Source of the DNA: Alkalihalobacillus deserti
Lineage (GTDB): Bacteria; Bacillota; Bacilli; Bacillales; Bacillaceae_D
NCBI RefSeq assembly: GCF_020734105.1
Contig: NZ_JAJAFR010000004.1
Location: 310,001 to 374,000, forward strand
Direction: 5' to 3'
DNA: 64,000 bases
The first letter of the stretch is position 1; every line of letters starts with the position of its first letter. The notes under the pieces were generated by a model. That model saw only the letters and a program-made list of their open reading frames with translations. It was not told the origin of the DNA and did not search any database. The position numbers and the translations under genes were made by a program. Below are positions 18,421 to 26,957 of the stretch, one piece after another.

Positions 18421-18537
18421 AACGAACTTAGATCTAAACCAACAAATAATCCAATTAGTTAATGGTTGCTCATATTTAAAGTTGGAAGATCTTAGCTCTT
18501 ATAAGGGCTTAAAGATATAATACGAGGAGGTAACTCT

Positions 18538-19017
18538 ATGAAAAATATAATATGGTTCGTTTCTTTGTTACTTGTATTATCAGCATGCGGTACGGGAGTA
18601 AATGCCCCTCTTGAAACGAAAGAAGGAGTTGAGAAAATGTCTGATTCAAACTGGCTCTTTGATGTTAAAACCGAACAGTCTGATGGTGAGTTAGTCGTTA
18701 CATTATCCGTGACAAATAATCAAGCACAGGCATCCTCCATTGATTTTTCTTCAGGACAGAAGTATGAACTTATTCTGAAAAATGAGGATGGAGAGAGTGT
18801 GTATCGTTACTCAGAAGGTATGATGTTTACGATGGCACTAGTGCATGAAACGTTTGAACCTTCAGAAACCAAGGTGTTTGAAGAACGTATTTCTCTCGAC
18901 AATATCTCAGCTGGATCTTATATACTTGATGCACAACTAATGGTAGCAGCTGTAGATGGCAGTGAATGGGATGATGCTAATACGTTTCACAAACAAGTAA
19001 AAGTAAATATTAACTAA
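18538..19017 (+). CDS. BsuPI-domain lipoprotein
   Basis: A 159-residue lipoprotein. The signal peptide MKNIIWFVSLLLVLSAC has lipobox L-S-A-C. Residues about 45-150 form a BsuPI (intracellular proteinase inhibitor-like) beta-sandwich: VVTLSVTNNQAQASSIDFSS; YELILKNEDGESVYRYSEG; LDNISAGSYILDAQL. In B. subtilis the soluble BsuPI inhibits an intracellular serine protease; the exported lipoprotein form has no defined target. A GAGGAGGTAA site precedes the ATG. Probably monocistronic. Confidence 0.8.
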   Translation: MKNIIWFVSLLLVLSACGTGVNAPLETKEGVEKMSDSNWLFDVKTEQSDGELVVTLSVTNNQAQASSIDFSSGQKYELILKNEDGESVYRYSEGMMFTMALVHETFEPSETKVFEERISLDNISAGSYILDAQLMVAAVDGSEWDDANTFHKQVKVNIN

Positions 19018-19023
19018 ATTGAA

Positions 19024-19065
19024 AAAGAGCTGCAATTCCAATACGGAACCGCAGCTCTTTCATTT
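19024..19065. terminator. Bidirectional terminator
   Basis: AAAGAGCTGC and GCAGCTCTTT form a 10-bp stem with an inner TTCC/GGAA extension. T-rich sequence follows on the plus strand and A-rich sequence precedes it, so it can serve both the BsuPI gene and the small minus-strand gene. Confidence 0.85.
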
Positions 19066-19233
19066 TTAGGTACGACTCCATTTACGAATCGCTTCTTGTT
19101 GAATGGCTTTTTTTAATGTGCGATACTGATCATCTTCTGAATCATTAAGTGTAGATTCAGTGGTCTTAATCGACTGATTAATTTCTTTTTTTCCATACCA
19201 ATAATCAGAAAAGGGTTTCTCCAGTTGTTTCAT
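19066..19233 (-). CDS. Small hypothetical protein (55 aa) downstream of the SNF2 helicase gene
   Basis: A 55-codon gene, too short for most ORF calls. It reads MKQLEKPFSDYWYGKKEINQ, ends QQEAIRKWSRT, and is charged and probably helical. An AAGGAGTTGATG ribosome site precedes the ATG. It starts 25 nt after the helicase stop on the same strand, so it probably belongs to the helicase transcript. No family recognised. Confidence 0.65.
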   Translation of the reverse strand: MKQLEKPFSDYWYGKKEINQSIKTTESTLNDSEDDQYRTLKKAIQQEAIRKWSRT

Positions 19234-19258
19234 CTAGCATCAACTCCTTCAAATGGAA

Positions 19259-22246
19259 TTACGTCAGCTGAATGAGCTCCATAATTTCCTCGTTGGATAA
19301 TTCTGTTATTCGTTGCTCGCCCGCAGCGAGAATATGGTCAGCAAGCGCTTGTTTCTTCACGAGCATCCGGTCAATTCGCTCTTCGAGTGTTCCAGTTGTA
19401 ACGAGTTTATGGACAGTGACATCTTTTGTTTGTCCAATTCGATAGGCTCGGTCTGTTGCCTGATTTTCAACAGCTGGATTCCACCAGCGGTCATAATGAA
19501 TAACATTAGTTGCAGAGGTGAGGTTGAGGCCAACGCCTCCTGCTTTTAACGAAAGAACAAAAAACTGAACATCGGGTTGTGTTTGAAAGGCTTGAATTGC
19601 TTCTTGCCGCTTCATTCTTGTTAAACTTCCATGTAAAAATGGAACTTGTTGCTGAAAATGTTGTTCTAATGATTGAGTAATTAAGGTACCCATTTCTTTG
19701 TATTGAGAAAAGATGAGTACCTTTTCTTTTCGAGCGAATAAGTCATTGACTAAAGCTAAAAATGCATCCCATTTCCCAGATTGATGTTCTTCTAATGTGC
19801 GGTCTTTAAGGAAATGGGCAGGGTGATTACAAATTTGCTTGAGTTTTGTAAGACTTTTTAAAATGAGAGCTCTTCTCTCGAGTGATGTGACTTGATTTAA
19901 TTGTGTGACAATGTCATCTACTACAGCTTGATAAAGACCAGCTTGTTCAAGTGATAAATGAACATGATGAATCTTTTCTTTCTTTTCAGGCAGACCTAAT
20001 TGCAACGATTGATCCGATTTTTTTCGCCGCAAAATTAAGGGGTGAATTAGCTTTTGTAATTTCTTTAACTGCTCATCATCTTGATCTCGTTCGATCGGTT
20101 TCATAAAATTTGTTTGAAAATCTTGATAAGACCCTAAATATGTTGGATTAAGAACGTCTAAAAGCGACCAAAGTTCTCTTAGTCTGTTTTCAATCGGTGT
20201 ACCCGTTAAGGCAACTCGGTGTGTAGCTTTAATTCCCTTGATAACACGACGTTGTTTCGTTTCCACATTTTTAATATGCTGAGCTTCGTCTAAGATAAGT
20301 CCATTCCAAGTTGTTTGTTGAAACAAATGACTATCTCTTACGCTTAATTGATAGGATGTAATAACGACATCCCATTCCTCGGAATGAAGTTCCTCCTCTT
20401 TCAACCTAGAGGGTCCATGGTGGACAAAAACACGAATGGATGGAGCAAATTGCTCACATTCGGAAACCCAATTATAAATCAAAGAAGTTGGACAAATCAG
20501 CAAAAAGGGAGGAGAGATCTTTTGTGCCGATTTTTGAGCATTTATCACATGTAACATATAGGCAATTGTTTGAATCGATTTACCGAGACCCATGTCATCT
20601 GCTAAACAACCACCGAATCCAGTTCTTCTTAAATGAGCTAACCACGAAACCCCCGCGAGTTGATAAGGACGAAGAACACCCGTTAATTCTTCTGGAGTGG
20701 CAATAAGGGATGGAGTAGAATTATAAAGCTCTTGTAATGAATTTGTTAGTTCCTTTCCCCATGCAACATCCCATTGAATATCTAAGTCTGTTTCTACGTT
20801 TCCATTCTCAACCTCTTGATCTAGACGCCAAGCTTCTAAATAAGAGGCTTGGTCTTCTATTCCCTCTAAATAACGTAACAGTTTATCAGCTAATGATTTG
20901 TCCCATGATGTCCATTCCCCATTTGCATAAAGAAAAGGACGTTGACCATCAACAAAATCCTGAAATTCCTTTTTACTTATCGTTTGGTTGCCAAGTGCGA
21001 TATCGTATGTAAAAGAAGCTACACTTTGCCAGTCAAGCAATGGCTCGCTTGCCGCTCCATTGCGATCAGCTGGTTGCATCATTAGTTTGACGCGGGGCTT
21101 TTTCTTCTCCATCATCCATTTGGGCACAATTAAGTGAAAGCCGATTTGCTTTAGACGATCATCTGAGGTTGTGAATAGTTCATAAGCTTCTTCTGCACTT
21201 AAAGACAAAGTTGGTGATGAAAGACGTAAAGGTTTTAACACATCCAATGCTTCTTGAGCTTTTTTTAAATCTATTTTCAGCTGAGCAATTGGATTTTCCC
21301 GCCATGGGTGTTCACCCTGCTCCAATTGGTCCATTTCGACCATTAAAGAGGGGTGATTCCGATCGACCATACAAAGAGAGACTTCCCATTTGCCGTCTTT
21401 TGAATGTGGTTCTTTTAAGGCCAATCCTGATTTAAATGGTTTTGTTTGGAGAACGCCTACTTGCTGTTGAAAAGTAGTTGTAGATAGAGCGTTTTCTAAT
21501 TCCCCTTTTTCATTTAATCTTTGGACAAGTGGTAGCCATGTTGAATGGACAGTTTTTTGCCAATGTGAATATGCATCAAAAACGACAGGTTCCTGTAGCA
21601 GTGATCGAATCATGGCATCAGTTATCTTTGTCACAATGGTTTGAAGTTGTTCCGTAGTTAGGATGGTATTTGGTTGATTTTGAATGTAACTTGTATTAGC
21701 TCGGATCGATCTTCCAGCTAGGGGAATCATGTCTAACCATTTTGCATAGGGAAAATCATCAAGTTCCCACTGACCGGAACCATTTGGAGAGAAAGATCCT
21801 TTTTGAATACTAGCTTGAATCGTATAAAACAGGGATAGCCAGGCTTTAAAATCGGGAGCGACTTCTATGTCATCCTCCTGTTTCCATGATTCAAAAAAAG
21901 ATAGGTATTCCACCAAAGAATCAATTGAAAAACGAAGACCTTCTAAGGGGAATGAGTATTGCTCCATATTTGCCTCGGCTTGGTAGACTGTCATTTCTCC
22001 TGCAGGTGATGAATAGACTCGTGAACGGATAGGAACATCAATAATACCTTTATCGGTATCAATAAACGTCCCATAAAAGGATGTTTGGTCCATTCTAAAT
22101 AAAGTGAGCTTCAGTTCAAATGGTGAATACAAAAAGGGATATTGAAAATTGACAATCTGGTCAAACCGCGACGTCGGTGTTCGTTCTCCCCAAATAAAGA
22201 AGGCTTCCTCGAGCCATCCAGCATGTACGATAATCTTAGAGGTCAA
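19259..22246 (-). CDS. ywqA: SNF2-family helicase (YwqA-like)
   Basis: A 995-residue protein. The N-terminal half is the SNF2-associated region. The C-terminal 480 residues are a Swi2/Snf2 ATPase: CLADDMGLGKSIQT (Walker A, near residue 550), LDEAQHIKN (motif II, near 650), ALTGTPIENRLRELWSLL (motif III), VLIFSQYKEMGTLI (motif IV) and DRAYRIGQTKDVTVHKLV (motif VI). All motifs are complete, so ATP-driven DNA translocation is expected. It starts at a TTG preceded by GAGGAG and overlaps the end of the upstream gene by 11 nt, matching the ywqB-ywqA pair of B. subtilis. Confidence 0.9.
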   Translation of the reverse strand: MTSKIIVHAGWLEEAFFIWGERTPTSRFDQIVNFQYPFLYSPFELKLTLFRMDQTSFYGTFIDTDKGIIDVPIRSRVYSSPAGEMTVYQAEANMEQYSFPLEGLRFSIDSLVEYLSFFESWKQEDDIEVAPDFKAWLSLFYTIQASIQKGSFSPNGSGQWELDDFPYAKWLDMIPLAGRSIRANTSYIQNQPNTILTTEQLQTIVTKITDAMIRSLLQEPVVFDAYSHWQKTVHSTWLPLVQRLNEKGELENALSTTTFQQQVGVLQTKPFKSGLALKEPHSKDGKWEVSLCMVDRNHPSLMVEMDQLEQGEHPWRENPIAQLKIDLKKAQEALDVLKPLRLSSPTLSLSAEEAYELFTTSDDRLKQIGFHLIVPKWMMEKKKPRVKLMMQPADRNGAASEPLLDWQSVASFTYDIALGNQTISKKEFQDFVDGQRPFLYANGEWTSWDKSLADKLLRYLEGIEDQASYLEAWRLDQEVENGNVETDLDIQWDVAWGKELTNSLQELYNSTPSLIATPEELTGVLRPYQLAGVSWLAHLRRTGFGGCLADDMGLGKSIQTIAYMLHVINAQKSAQKISPPFLLICPTSLIYNWVSECEQFAPSIRVFVHHGPSRLKEEELHSEEWDVVITSYQLSVRDSHLFQQTTWNGLILDEAQHIKNVETKQRRVIKGIKATHRVALTGTPIENRLRELWSLLDVLNPTYLGSYQDFQTNFMKPIERDQDDEQLKKLQKLIHPLILRRKKSDQSLQLGLPEKKEKIHHVHLSLEQAGLYQAVVDDIVTQLNQVTSLERRALILKSLTKLKQICNHPAHFLKDRTLEEHQSGKWDAFLALVNDLFARKEKVLIFSQYKEMGTLITQSLEQHFQQQVPFLHGSLTRMKRQEAIQAFQTQPDVQFFVLSLKAGGVGLNLTSATNVIHYDRWWNPAVENQATDRAYRIGQTKDVTVHKLVTTGTLEERIDRMLVKKQALADHILAAGEQRITELSNEEIMELIQLT

Positions 22247-23495
22247 TTCGTTTCAACTCCTCAACAAACGCTCGGTACGTTCGGTACATTTTCTTTAATC
22301 TCTTAACATAGTTCATGAAAAGTATTCGTTCTTCATCACTCGTATATAAAGCTTGTAATTCATGTAAATAGGAAGCCGCTTGCTCGTAGTGGACTCGAGA
22401 TTTTTTCTCCACAAGCCGAACGATAAATTGGTGATAAATGGGACGTGCAAGGTCTGGTCTAGCCCCCTTAAGAGCAACTAGTAATTCAAGTTTTTCCTCA
22501 CGCATACGGGTAGGATCACGTTCATATTTAAGAAAATAACGAGCAGCTAGCTCAAACTGCTCATAAGCAAGTACAATTTTCTCGTATGTTTTTGCTGCTT
22601 CGACTTGATGAAGCCTTTGTTCGAGTTCAGGAAGAATACGTTCAACAAGCTTAATTTGTTCTTGGTCTGACATATGACTTGTATATGTTTTAAACCGTTG
22701 ATAATTAGGTGAAAGCAGCCAACGGTTCCAAATTGAATGTTGTTCTTTTGAACTAATTGGCATCACAGTGTTCATTTCATCGACAAACTTTTGTAAGGAG
22801 CCATATTGACCTGTTTTTTTATGAGGAAACAAAACAGATAGCCATTGCTTCATTGTTTGCCAACGAGCACGGTCTTTTAATAATTGAAAATGAGGTGTAA
22901 CCTCCTGCTCACGAAAATTTGCTCCATTCTTCTGCAAACTTCCTATAGCGGACATCTCTTTTCCAGCTAATAAAGCAACGTAGCTATATGCAAGAGCAAC
23001 TGACTGAGAACATAGAGCAGAATCAATTGATGACGAGAGAGATTGATATACATGATCAATATGAGCAGCAGGCATAGCAGGTAACAACTTTAAAAGTAAT
23101 TGTGGCCAAGGTGCGTGTTTTAATGTTGAATGTTTTGCTGTCTTTTTAAGTAAGCGATCTATAAATAAGCGGTAAGGTCGCGCTTCTAAATGTTCAACCT
23201 GCTCGATGATCTCATCACTAAGGGAGTGATAAAAATAAGTAAACCTTCTTTCAAACTCTTGGTAGTTGGTTATATGGTTTGAGCGCTCAAAGACTCCACC
23301 CATATAGGTTAGTAAATAAAGCCATGGGTAGTCTGTAGTTCGATCACTAATTTGAGATATGGCATCTTTAGAAAATTGTTCTAGATGTCGGTTAGTGACA
23401 TATCTTGAAGCTGTAATAGTTTTAAATGTTATGAGGATTGGCTGTTCAATTTCTTGATATACCTCTGCCTCTTTTTTTATAAGCGAGCGATTCAT
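22236..23495 (-). CDS. ywqB: YwqB-like partner of the SNF2 helicase, lacking the SWIM zinc finger
   Basis: A 419-residue helical protein translated just before the SNF2 helicase with overlapping ends. Its C-terminal 200 residues (KTYEKIVLAYEQFELAARYF; GARPDLARPIYHQFIVRLVE; SYLHELQALY) resemble the C-terminal part of B. subtilis YwqB. YwqB homologues carry an N-terminal SWIM zinc finger (CxC...CxH), yet this protein has a single cysteine and no such motif. GAGGTGA upstream of the ATG indicates that the short form is the real start. Identification rests mainly on gene order and tail similarity, so it is tentative. Confidence 0.6.
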   Translation of the reverse strand: MNRSLIKKEAEVYQEIEQPILITFKTITASRYVTNRHLEQFSKDAISQISDRTTDYPWLYLLTYMGGVFERSNHITNYQEFERRFTYFYHSLSDEIIEQVEHLEARPYRLFIDRLLKKTAKHSTLKHAPWPQLLLKLLPAMPAAHIDHVYQSLSSSIDSALCSQSVALAYSYVALLAGKEMSAIGSLQKNGANFREQEVTPHFQLLKDRARWQTMKQWLSVLFPHKKTGQYGSLQKFVDEMNTVMPISSKEQHSIWNRWLLSPNYQRFKTYTSHMSDQEQIKLVERILPELEQRLHQVEAAKTYEKIVLAYEQFELAARYFLKYERDPTRMREEKLELLVALKGARPDLARPIYHQFIVRLVEKKSRVHYEQAASYLHELQALYTSDEERILFMNYVKRLKKMYRTYRAFVEELKRIDL

Positions 23496-23712
23496 TGTAA
23501 GATTCTCACCTCTAATCCGAAAAATTCCATTCTTTCATTGTATCGCTTTAAGCGGAAGAAAGAAAGTGAACGGGTAAAATAGATTAAGATATTGGAAAAA
23601 AATAGTGATTAACTAATCAATTTGGAAGCATTTAGAAGAAAGGTGAATCACAAAGTTGAGAAAAGAGGAGGAAAAGGAAAAAGTTATTAGACTACAAATT
23701 TCCGATAATATG

Positions 23713-23847
23713 AAGGGGCAATGCCACCTTCAAACCACAAAAAAGAGAAAGTATAGGGTGTCAAAGGAGTGAATGCCACCCCAAACAACAATAAAGGAGT
23801 GGACAGGGTGTCAAAAGGAGCAATGCCACCCCTTAAACTACAAAATA
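23713..23847. repeat. Three imperfect ~50-bp tandem repeats
   Basis: The core ATGCCACC occurs at 23721, 23773 and 23823, a period of 50-52 bp. The second and third units carry AGGGTGTCAAA upstream and an A-rich CAAACNACAA tail; the first keeps only the second half. Within a unit GGGTGTCA can pair with TGCCACCC, one mismatch, so each unit can fold. No reading frame crosses it. Confidence 0.7.
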
Positions 23848-23975
23848 GGTGAGAATAAGACCTCAAAACTATGGGCTAAGAAGATTTTCAAACAAAAGCT
23901 CCGCGACATAGCTCTGATTTTAAGAGCTCTTTAACCTTTGATAAAAGGAAGAGGCAATGGCTCCGTGCATTGCTG
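23848..23975. other. Remainder of the 520-bp gap between azlD and the ywqB-like gene
   Basis: No gene is visible. The stretch near 23940-23975 (GAGGCAATGGCTCC) has a theme loosely like the hairpin repeats at 42.0 and 47.1 kb. The part from 23496 to 23712 is A-rich with no structure I can name. Confidence 0.4.
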
Positions 23976-24016
23976 AGGAACCAGAAAAAGGGCAACTTCT
24001 GCTTTTTCTGGTTCCT
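23976..24016. terminator. Strong terminator of azlD
   Basis: A perfect 15-bp stem (AGGAACCAGAAAAAG with CTTTTTCTGGTTCCT) around an 11-nt loop, placed directly after the azlD stop on the minus strand. Confidence 0.8.
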
Positions 24017-24017
24017 G

Positions 24018-24356
24018 TTAAATAAGCAACGAAAGTAGCATAAGGACGACAATGCTACTTACTACAACAATAATGAGATTAGCCCCCAAATAAGCAACAA
24101 CAATAGCGATGATGCCTCCGATCATTCCGTACCAACTATTCTCGTGAACGGTAAGGATACCAGGAAAGATCAGAGCTCCTAGTGCGGCATAAGGGACGTT
24201 TCGTAAAATGGCTTGAACCCACTCTGGTACTTTTTCAATATCCATAAAAACAAGAGGAAGCATTCTCGGGATATACGTAACTAGAGCCATACCTGCAATG
24301 ATAAAAGAATGGTCATATTCAACTGGAATCGCCACCTTTTGGGGTGAATAATTCAA
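24018..24356 (-). CDS. azlD: AzlD-family branched-chain amino acid exporter subunit
   Basis: A 112-residue membrane protein with four hydrophobic segments and the AzlD signature ALVTYIPRMLPLVF, then RNVPYAALGALIFPGIL. AzlD works with AzlC to export branched-chain amino acids or analogues. Length is normal for AzlD. The start is uncertain: the ATG at 24356 gives a 38-nt overlap with the azlC remnant, and a GTG at 24335 is an alternative; neither has a strong ribosome site. Its AzlC partner is truncated here, so it may be a relic. Confidence 0.8.
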   Translation of the reverse strand: MNYSPQKVAIPVEYDHSFIIAGMALVTYIPRMLPLVFMDIEKVPEWVQAILRNVPYAALGALIFPGILTVHENSWYGMIGGIIAIVVAYLGANLIIVVVSSIVVLMLLSLLI

Positions 24357-24573
24357 TACCTGCTGCTGCCATTAATGTGGCTATGATAATGGACCATCCA
24401 TTGGGGAAAAAAAGGGAAAATAGGCTATTTAAAAGCGCTGCACTTACAGCAAGGGCAACTATTTTTTGGTGCTTCTTTAAGGAAGGCATCAGTAAAGCGA
24501 TGAACATCGCATATAAAGCAATTGCCATACTTTCTTGTAAAGTGTTTGGTAAGAAGGTACCAACAAAATAGCC
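24319..24573 (-). pseudogene. azlC: azlC remnant, 5' two-thirds missing
   Basis: The frame ending at 24319 reads GYFVGTFLPNTLQESMAIAL, then YAMFIALLMPSL, which is the C-terminal third of AzlC. AzlC homologues are about 230-250 residues; here similarity stops abruptly near 24573, and upstream codons in the same frame (for example INYICCEKIKERC-like sequence) are not AzlC-like. A 69-codon frame can start at the internal ATG (24528) but would lack the N-terminal membrane segments. A deletion of the promoter-proximal part is the simplest reading. Confidence 0.75.
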
Positions 24574-25158
24574 TATACACCTTTCTTTAATTTTTTCGCA
24601 ACATATGTAATTGACTATTATTGATTGTAGGTGATCGTACCGATTAGGACAAAGATTTTGATAAATGAGAAGGAAGGAGGAAAAAAGAGGTTTTTACATA
24701 AAGCAAATGAGCGAAATCCTATAAAAGAAAATGACAAAGATTGATCCTGGTAACGATTGTTAGGACGCAAGAATCGAGAAGGAAAGGAAAATTTCTTTTT
24801 ATCTACATCTTTAATTACTTTGATGATTTTTCCTAATTCCTATTTGCTTGAGTATACGATTAAGCAGATTTGGTTGGCTTTTGCATTGGAGCAGGAGGTG
24901 CCATAAATACACTAATTAGGCTACTATATTTACGAAGTTTCCGCTTAGGGATAGGGATCTGACCGTGTGAGAGAAAAAGCATCTTCTTCTTAGTCACACC
25001 AAATACCTTCATCAAAATCCTACCTTTATGGCCTTCCTTTATAGATGCAGCAGATTGAAAAGCGTCGAAGGACAATTTGACAAAAGGTAACTATGACTGA
25101 GCGTTAAGTGAGGAAGCTAAGTCATTGGAGGATGCATGGTGATAGGAGTAGTCCCGAA
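24574..25158. other. Long gap with at most one tiny gene
   Basis: Nearly 600 bp without a confident gene. A minus-strand frame from 25012 to 24860 (50 codons, MKVFGVTKKKMLFLSHGQIP, then a basic stretch ending KPTKSA) has a possible GGTAGGA ribosome site but no recognised relatives. The AzlC deletion breakpoint lies at its lower end. No RNA gene seen. Confidence 0.35.
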
Positions 25159-25191
25159 AAAATGCAAGCACTAAAACGGTGCTTGCATTTT
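25152..25191 (-). terminator. Rho-independent terminator
   Basis: AAAATGCAAGCAC and GTGCTTGCATTTT form a perfect 13-bp stem with a 7-nt loop. Read on the minus strand the T-run reaches six, ending the 201-residue hypothetical gene. Confidence 0.9.
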
Positions 25192-25231
25192 CCGTTGTAT
25201 TCAGTGTCAACGGAATCGAAGAGCTTAACTA

Positions 25232-25837
25232 TTATAGAAGTTGTTCAACCTGTTCCCGTCGCGATAATAGTTTTTTCAGCTTTATCTTGTGTGAGCTAAT
25301 TAACCATTCATCGGAATCGACTAGGGCTTCATGTAATTCCATTAAGACATAGTCAATTTCAAGATTCATCATGTTATATATGGTGCGTGGTTCAAGTGAC
25401 TTTCCATCATCCTTATACTGTATCATCGACCCATTTCGGTTCATCATGACCTTTTCACTCCCATCAATTTCTATCATTGACTCAATATCTCCAGATTGGT
25501 ATGACGTAATATAAAGGGGACCTTCTGTTGAGCGCTTAACAATCCCATTACCTTTTTCGTGCTGCAAGAGTTTCTCAAGTGCATTCGCTAACACATCATC
25601 ATATATATGAAGACTGTCAGCTGAAAGGGTGAGAAATTCTGTATTACGGATAAAAGGGAGTTCGTGAACAGAATCTTCTAGTTCTATCATGAGATAGATT
25701 GTTTTTGCATCATACCGCCAAAAGAGGGAATAATGCTGACTCATCAGTCTTTTTATGAATTGGTGTAGTGCGGGTTTTGACAGCTCGATATAGACTTCCG
25801 AAAATTCCACTTCAACAAACGAATCTCTCATCATTCT
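25232..25837 (-). CDS. Hypothetical protein (201 aa)
   Basis: A soluble protein with no signal peptide. Alternating strand and helix segments are visible (FVEVEFSEVYIELSKPALHQ; SLHIYDDVLANALEKLL; MIEIDGSEKVMMNRNGSMIQ; MNLEIDYVLMELHEALVDSD). The frame is open nine codons further upstream, but AAAGGAG lies 10 bases before the ATG at 25837. I do not recognise the family. It is flanked by terminators and looks monocistronic. Confidence 0.65.
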   Translation of the reverse strand, partial: RMMRDSFVEVEFSEVYIELSKPALHQFIKRLMSQHYSLFWRYDAKTIYLMIELEDSVHELPFIRNTEFLTLSADSLHIYDDVLANALEKLLQHEKGNGIVKRSTEGPLYITSYQSGDIESMIEIDGSEKVMMNRNGSMIQYKDDGKSLEPRTIYNMMNLEIDYVLMELHEALVDSDEWLISSHKIKLKKLLSRREQVEQLL

Positions 25838-25920
25838 GCATACACTCCTTTGACAGCTTCGCATTGCTAATGGTTATGGTTGCTACATCATATGTTGAAT
25901 AATCAGAAAAAAGAAGCAAA

Positions 25921-25947
25921 ACGCCCAGTTTCAAGCGAAATGGGCGT
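25921..25947 (-). terminator. Second hairpin downstream of the GNAT gene
   Basis: ACGCCCA and TGGGCGT form a 7-bp stem; on the minus strand TTTTGCTTCTTTTTTC follows. Confidence 0.7.
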
Positions 25948-26040
25948 GATAAATATACAAAAAAGTAAGTGAACTTAATTTATATAGTAGGTAAGACAGG
26001 CTATTTTAGAATGTTAAAAAAACTTTTGAATTTTCTCTAC

Positions 26041-26071
26041 AAAATAAAAAAACTGCTGAGCTTGTCAGCAG
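26041..26071 (-). terminator. Rho-independent terminator of the GNAT gene
   Basis: CTGCTGA and TCAGCAG form a 7-bp stem with a 5-nt loop; seven T follow on the minus strand, directly after the GNAT stop. Confidence 0.85.
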
Positions 26072-26072
26072 T

Positions 26073-26528
26073 CTAATAACGAAATCCATATCGTTTAGAA
26101 ACAATATCATAAAACCCAAGGGAGTTATAAAGGGATTTAGTCGCTTCATTGTTAATACCAGTTTCTAACTCAATTCCTTTAATACCTTCGTTCTCTGCCC
26201 AATAGATGACATGAAGGAGAAGTTTCTTTGCAATTCCTTGATTTCTGTGTTCTTTGTGGACATATAAATCATTTAACCAGATATAATGACCACCTTTGTC
26301 TATACTAAGGGCGACGTTAAAAAATGCAGCACCAACCAATGTATCTTGTTTCTCAGCAACAAAAATATGAGCCTGTGAATCTTGTTTCAGAGCAAGATCA
26401 ATTGTGCGCATTAACTGGTCATAAACATTGGCAGGACCAATAGGCTCTAACTGCCCCATAAATAAATTGGCAACTCGTCGTTTGAATTGGATATCGACGT
26501 CTTTATCCACCTCATACACCTTCACCAT
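26073..26528 (-). CDS. GNAT-family N-acetyltransferase
   Basis: A 151-residue GNAT enzyme. Residues about 70-130 hold the core: HIFVAEKQDTLVGAAFFNVA (strand), WLNDLYVHKEHRNQGIAKKL (acetyl-CoA pyrophosphate loop, Q/RxxGxG/A variant HRNQGIAKKLL) and NNEATKSLYNSLGFYDI. It should transfer an acetyl group from acetyl-CoA to an amine; substrate unknown. GGGGGAA precedes the ATG. A palindrome lies about 70 bp upstream and may be its operator. Confidence 0.85.
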   Translation of the reverse strand: MVKVYEVDKDVDIQFKRRVANLFMGQLEPIGPANVYDQLMRTIDLALKQDSQAHIFVAEKQDTLVGAAFFNVALSIDKGGHYIWLNDLYVHKEHRNQGIAKKLLLHVIYWAENEGIKGIELETGINNEATKSLYNSLGFYDIVSKRYGFRY

Positions 26529-26596
26529 TCTTCAAGTTCCCCCTACATTGTTACCTAATTTAACTATTATCAGGTTAACATAAAACATGGGTACTG

Positions 26597-26617
26597 AGTA
26601 GTAAATTATTTACTACT
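26597..26617. promoter_or_regulatory. Palindrome upstream of the GNAT gene, possible operator
   Basis: AGTAGTAAAT and ATTTACTACT are exact reverse complements around one T. It lies 69 bp upstream of the GNAT start, a normal promoter distance, with no T-run consistent with a terminator. Confidence 0.4.
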
Positions 26618-26659
26618 TAATAAACATAGTAAGTGAAAGTGATAAAAGCAAAAACTAAT

Positions 26660-26700
26660 TGGTTTCTCAACAGAACTAAACAAGAACCATTGAGAAACCA
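26660..26700 (-). terminator. Terminator of the DUF3813 gene
   Basis: TGGTTTCTCAA and TTGAGAAACCA form an 11-bp stem; on the minus strand AATTAGTTTTT follows. It lies 36 bp after the DUF3813 stop. Confidence 0.7.
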
Positions 26701-26735
26701 TTTTTCCATTAGAACGTATCAGGAATGAAGTAATT

Positions 26736-26957
26736 TTAAAGGTTATAGTCGTATAGTTGGTTAAGTTGATCCTGCATATGAACTATTTGATCTTGTTCAG
26801 CTGGAGAAGAACTGGTAAAAGCAGAATTTAAGGCGGTTTTTGCACGCTGCAATTCTTTTTTCACGGCTTCATGCTGAATGTCAGTTTCCGCTGCTAAGGC
26901 AAGTAGTTCAAAGCGAGCAACGGATTCTCTAGCTTCTAAGAAATGTTGATTTTCCAT
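26736..26957 (-). CDS. DUF3813-family small protein
   Basis: A 73-residue, entirely helical soluble protein. The pattern FLEARESVARFE...ALNSAFTSSSPAEQDQIVHM, then QDQLNQL resembles the DUF3813 family of Bacillaceae. Function unknown. AAGGA lies 7 bases before the ATG, and the ATG overlaps the TAA of the preceding 50-codon gene (TAATG), so the two are translationally coupled. Confidence 0.7.
   Translation of the reverse strand: MENQHFLEARESVARFELLALAAETDIQHEAVKKELQRAKTALNSAFTSSSPAEQDQIVHMQDQLNQLYDYNL

Noticed and set aside
20440-21012. Two 88-91 codon plus-strand frames opposite the SNF2 helicase
   Set aside because: They are antisense to conserved helicase motifs and lack ribosome sites.
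23713-23847. CRISPR array
   Set aside because: Only three units, repeats diverge, the spacing holds A-rich non-unique sequence and no cas genes are present.
24860-25075. 71-codon minus-strand frame in the azlC-side gap
   Set aside because: Not listed as a gene: weak ribosome site, no similarity and unusual composition. Mentioned only within the gap entry.
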